Origin: a bacterium
GTDB taxonomy: Bacteria > UBP6 > UBA1177 > JAKLFG01
Direction of reading: 5' to 3'
Assembly: GCA_022711315.1 (NCBI GenBank)
Contig: JAKLFG010000017.1
Span: forward strand, 1 to 44,104
DNA length: 44,104 nt
The notes beneath the pieces were generated by a model. That model saw only the letters and a list, made by a program, of their open reading frames with translations. It ran no database searches and was not told the DNA's origin. The position numbers were made by a program, and so were the translations under genes. Positions 40,843-44,104 of this stretch are shown here, in pieces; position 1 is the first letter of the stretch, and each line of letters begins with the position of its first letter.

Positions 40843-43800
40843 CATTCCTCCCTGTCGTCGTAGCGTACCGTCATGTTGCGACCGCGGCGTTTCGCGGCGT
40901 ACAGCGCCGTGTCGGCCTTCTGCAGGAGATCCTCCTCGTTCTTCACCTCGTGCTCGTGGTAGGACGCGATGCCGGCAGAGAGCGTGAGTTGCAGACCGGA
41001 GAAACTGGATCGCTGGCATTTCTCGCGTATCTTCTCGGCGGTGTTGAAGGCGCCCGCGGCGTTGGTGCCCGAGAGGAGGAGCGCGAACTCCTCGCCGCCT
41101 ATGCGGCCCGCGTAGTCGGAGTTACGGATGTTGCTCTTGAGCAGGCGCCCTATCTGTCGCAGGACGGTGTCACCCATCAGGTGGCCGTAGGTGTCGTTGA
41201 TGTTCTTGAACAGGTCGATGTCTATCATGATGAGCGAGAGCGTGAAGCCGTACCGGCGGGCCTTTTCGCACTCCTTTTTGAGTATCGAGAGGAAATGGCG
41301 GCGGGTCGCCACGCGGGTCAGCGCGTCGGTCGTCGCGATCTCGACCAGTTTCACATTGTCGAATATGACGCCGATGTTGTCGGCGAGTATCTCAAGGAAC
41401 TGTATCTCCTCCTCGAGGAACGCGCCTTTCGACAGGTTGCGTTCGAGGTACAGATAGGCGCGTATCTCGCCCTGCAGGAGCACCGGTATCGCCGCCACGA
41501 CGCAGTTGTCGGCGTCCGGGCCCGACGAGGCGGAGGAGTCGGTGTCGGAGAAACTCAGCGGCATGCTGGTGAAGAACTCTATCTTTGCCGTCTTGAACAT
41601 CCGCTGGACGATGTCCCCTTTGAACCGGATGTCGTTGAACTTGTAGGTCTGCTGGGCGGCGTCCTTTATGAGATAGTCCATCTGCCGCCCGTCGTCGTAC
41701 TGGAACACGACGGCGACGAGGTCCGCCGACAGGATGTCGAGTATCTTCTTGACGACGATGTCCATGATCTTGCCGACCTCGGTCTTCCCCGATATCGCCT
41801 TGACGATATCGATGATGTAGGAGTAGTTGCGGTTGCGGGTACGCAGGAAGTCGGTCTGGCGGCGCGTCTCGTCGAAATAGAGTTTCAGTCGGCCGAGCGT
41901 CCTTTCGCTCCGGTCGCCGGACGCGGCCTCGTCGATGGCGGCGCGCACCTCGGCCATCAGTTGGTCGGTCTGCCCGTAGTCTATGAAGTAGGAAAGTTCT
42001 CCGAACAGCGTGATGAAGTGGCGCGCCTGCAGGAGCGCCGATTCCTGACGCCCCTCGTCTATGAGGCGACGCAGGATCTCGGGCAGGGCCTTTTTCTCGC
42101 TGAGGATATGCGCTATCCGGTGCCGGTACAGGAGGCGGTACAGAGGCGCGACGGCGGATATCTTCTCGTCCTCTATCGTTTCGACGATGCGGGTAAGGTC
42201 GCGGTCGTACCCCTTCTGGGCGGCGTAGAGAGCGCGCGCGGTGAGGTAGAACAGCCGGTAGAGCGGCCGCAGTTCCGGGTGCTGTTTGAACAGCGCCTCT
42301 ATCTGGTCCGACAGTTCGAGGATGTATTCGCGGTCGCCTTCGAAGGACGCATCGAGGAACAGGAGCGTGCAGAGCGCGCGGCACCGGCGCTGGTCGTCGA
42401 GTTTCTTTTTGTCGAGGAACCGCCTCAATTTTCCGCCCGCCACGCGCGCAAAGCCCGATTCGCCCTTGAGCAGGTACAGGAGGATCTGCGCGGAATAGAT
42501 GCCGATGAGGTCGCTGTCGCGTCGCTCGCGGTACGACAGTTCCTCGGCGTTGAACAGGTAGTTCTCGGCGAGCGAGAAGTCCCCGGTGAGCACGGCGAAC
42601 TCGCCGCGGGCGAAGAAGGCGTATTTGAGCATGGTGGTGCCGCACCCCTTGCGCGCGAAATCCATCGCGCGGTCGAGGAAGAACGGCACCTCGTGCCACC
42701 GTTCGAGCAGTTGGGCGCACGAGGCGAGATTGAGATAGGCGCGGGCGATGCGGAAGTTATCGAACGATTCGATGGCGAGTTTGAGCGTCTGCTGGAGGAG
42801 CAGATAGCCCTTTTCCAGTTTATTGAACCGCTGGAGGAAGCGGAACGACGCGGTGAGCGCGTCGATGAGATAGGCCTTGCGCGGCAGTTTTTTCGCGCTC
42901 TCGATGAGGTCGTTGCGCACCGTAAGGAGCGTTTCGTAGTCGCTCCCGCGTTCGTACATGGCGTGGTCGAACTCGAGTTCGCGCAGGAGATAGCGGCGTT
43001 GCGGGGTGAAGAGCGCGTCGTGCCCGGCGGCCATGAGTTTTTTCGCCTTCTGTATGTGGGACCCCGCCTTGGCATAATTCTCCTCGGCGCGGCCCGCGAT
43101 GTAGGCGCGCAGATAGGCGACGAACGCGGCGCGTTCGGGGGTGTCGGCTTTGAATTTGACCGTATGCTGGAGCGCCTTGGGGGCGTCGCCGTCGCCGACG
43201 AGCGCACGGACGAGCAGGTCGAGGATGAGTTCGTCCTTCCAGGTACCGTACGCCTCTTCGAGCAGGGGGATCGCCCGGCCGTAGATACCCAGTCGGTGGA
43301 AGATGCGGCCCGCGAAGAGCGAGACCGCCGTTTTTTTCTTGAGCGAGAGGATGTAAGGATTCTCGCGGACGATGGAGAGCGCCTCGTCGATGAAACTGCC
43401 GGTCAGTTCGGTGTTGAGATGGAAGAACGCGCGGCTCGCCGAGCGCAGGTAGTATTTGAGCGCCGTCTCGGGACGGCCGCCGCGCAGGTAGTGGTAGGCG
43501 GCGAAGGCGCAAGTGTTTATCTCCTCGAGCGGGTTGCTGGTGAGCAGATAGTCGGCGTGGCTGAGATGCAGGCGGCGCCGTTCGTCGGCCGGCATGCTTT
43601 GGTACACGAGTGCCTGCAGGCGTGCGTTCACCAGCCGTATCTTGCCGTTCTTGTGCTCTTCGAGCAGGTAATTCCTCTTCAGGAAATCGAGCGCGTCACG
43701 GAATGCTTCGTCGGGCATCCGTTCGCGGAGCACGGCGGACAGCGCCTCGCGGGTGGTGAATTTGCGGTAGATGGAGGCGAGGTTGAGAAGCGCCCGCTGG

Positions 43801-44104
43801 TCGGGCGAGAGCGAGTTCAACTTGAGGCGGAACAGGAAATCTATCGGTTCCTTCTCGAGCACATCGTTACGGAACAGTATCCGTTCGCCGGAAAGCAGCA
43901 GGAACCCCTCTTCGCGGAGCATGTGCAGGAGCGAGAAGGTGGTCTTGACGATGCCGCCGCTCATGCGGTAGAGCCAGAGGAACAGCGATTCGTCGATATG
44001 TTTGCGCGGCGACTGAAGGCACGACTCGATGAAGTCGCGCAGTTCGCCCGGGGAGAAACTGGGTATCGTGACGCGGGCGTTGGCCGGGAACTCGATGGGG
44101 GATA
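40842..44104 (-). CDS. STAND ATPase - TPR - GAF - GGDEF diguanylate cyclase, N-terminus outside window
   Basis: 1086 codons are visible and the frame stays open to the right edge. The first ~45 residues (FSPGELRDFIESCL ... SLFLWLYRMSGG) are the end of an AAA_16/STAND ATPase module. Then come a winged-helix-like part and about 600 residues of TPR-like helices. A GAF-like domain follows (residues about 760-900 of the visible part: VGKIMDIVVKKILDILSADLVAVVF). The C-terminal GGDEF domain is complete: DIDLFKNINDTYGHLMGD, then RIGGEEFALLLSG. The active-site GGEEF is intact and RNSD lies five residues before it, the c-di-GMP inhibitory site, so an active, feedback-controlled cyclase is expected. It is probably a large soluble sensor, possibly with an upstream kinase domain as in related proteins. 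Confidence 0.9.
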   Translation of the reverse strand, partial: SPIEFPANARVTIPSFSPGELRDFIESCLQSPRKHIDESLFLWLYRMSGGIVKTTFSLLHMLREEGFLLLSGERILFRNDVLEKEPIDFLFRLKLNSLSPDQRALLNLASIYRKFTTREALSAVLRERMPDEAFRDALDFLKRNYLLEEHKNGKIRLVNARLQALVYQSMPADERRRLHLSHADYLLTSNPLEEINTCAFAAYHYLRGGRPETALKYYLRSASRAFFHLNTELTGSFIDEALSIVRENPYILSLKKKTAVSLFAGRIFHRLGIYGRAIPLLEEAYGTWKDELILDLLVRALVGDGDAPKALQHTVKFKADTPERAAFVAYLRAYIAGRAEENYAKAGSHIQKAKKLMAAGHDALFTPQRRYLLRELEFDHAMYERGSDYETLLTVRNDLIESAKKLPRKAYLIDALTASFRFLQRFNKLEKGYLLLQQTLKLAIESFDNFRIARAYLNLASCAQLLERWHEVPFFLDRAMDFARKGCGTTMLKYAFFARGEFAVLTGDFSLAENYLFNAEELSYRERRDSDLIGIYSAQILLYLLKGESGFARVAGGKLRRFLDKKKLDDQRRCRALCTLLFLDASFEGDREYILELSDQIEALFKQHPELRPLYRLFYLTARALYAAQKGYDRDLTRIVETIEDEKISAVAPLYRLLYRHRIAHILSEKKALPEILRRLIDEGRQESALLQARHFITLFGELSYFIDYGQTDQLMAEVRAAIDEAASGDRSERTLGRLKLYFDETRRQTDFLRTRNRNYSYIIDIVKAISGKTEVGKIMDIVVKKILDILSADLVAVVFQYDDGRQMDYLIKDAAQQTYKFNDIRFKGDIVQRMFKTAKIEFFTSMPLSFSDTDSSASSGPDADNCVVAAIPVLLQGEIRAYLYLERNLSKGAFLEEEIQFLEILADNIGVIFDNVKLVEIATTDALTRVATRRHFLSILKKECEKARRYGFTLSLIMIDIDLFKNINDTYGHLMGDTVLRQIGRLLKSNIRNSDYAGRIGGEEFALLLSGTNAAGAFNTAEKIREKCQRSSFSGLQLTLSAGIASYHEHEVKNEEDLLQKADTALYAAKRRGRNMTVRYDDREE

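Noticed and set aside
41392..42720. 442-codon minus-strand frame overlapping the STAND-GGDEF gene
   Set aside because: Other frame of the same strand; Arg/Pro-rich translation without motifs, while the main frame carries TPR, GAF and GGDEF.

Overview
This is a GC-rich bacterial chromosome segment. Several lipobox-bearing lipoproteins and a Wzx/Wzy-type glycan locus point to a diderm. Core genes (rpsF-rpsR-rplI-dnaB, pdxJ-acpS, argS) resemble those of many Gram-negative phyla. The EGF-like lipoprotein, PPC-domain lipoprotein, STAND/TPR signalling ATPases and a vitellogenin-like protein recall predatory or social deltaproteobacterial lineages such as Myxococcota, but I cannot assign a phylum from sequence alone. 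No tRNA, rRNA, CRISPR array, phage or transposase gene was seen.

Layout. 1-4046 (minus): a truncated Pro/Ala-rich lipoprotein, a zinc-ribbon STAND-like ATPase with TPR-like tail, and a small membrane-anchored protein. 4072-6697 (minus): dnaB, rplI, rpsR, rpsF, with a putative S6:S18 autoregulatory hairpin in the rpsF leader. 6940-12644 (plus): pdxJ, acpS, argS, a CoA-binding protein, a membrane thioredoxin and a PPC-domain lipoprotein. 12645-12981: a gene-free stretch packed with palindromic repeats. 12982-24662 (minus): an 11-gene polysaccharide locus (flippase, methyltransferase, polymerase/ligase, five glycosyltransferases, CapA-like, CapK-like, acetyltransferase). 25033-28200 (plus): a secreted FG-GAP repeat protein. 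28406-29614 (minus): an AAA/DUF4143 ATPase. 29770-38739 (minus): a tightly spaced operon of a 1782-residue EGF-like lipoprotein, a leucine-rich-repeat lipoprotein, a membrane-anchored protein resembling the N-terminal part of large lipid transfer proteins plus HEAT repeats, and a nucleotidyltransferase-like protein. 38915-44104 (minus): a STAND-TPR-GAF-GGDEF diguanylate cyclase (N-terminus outside the window), an unknown coiled-coil protein and a PhnP-like metallo-hydrolase, all translationally coupled.

How it fits together. Most of the window serves the cell envelope and signalling. Two families of short palindromic repeats are scattered through it. They cluster at gene ends, two copies are read through inside glycosyltransferase genes, and inverted copies of one family bracket the polysaccharide locus. 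Base composition changes inside the flippase gene and inside the FG-GAP gene, which suggests exchange of internal segments. The most unusual items are the 29.7-38.7 kb envelope operon, the dispersed repeats, and the STAND-GGDEF / PhnP-like operon. Base composition statements are by-eye readings, not calculations.
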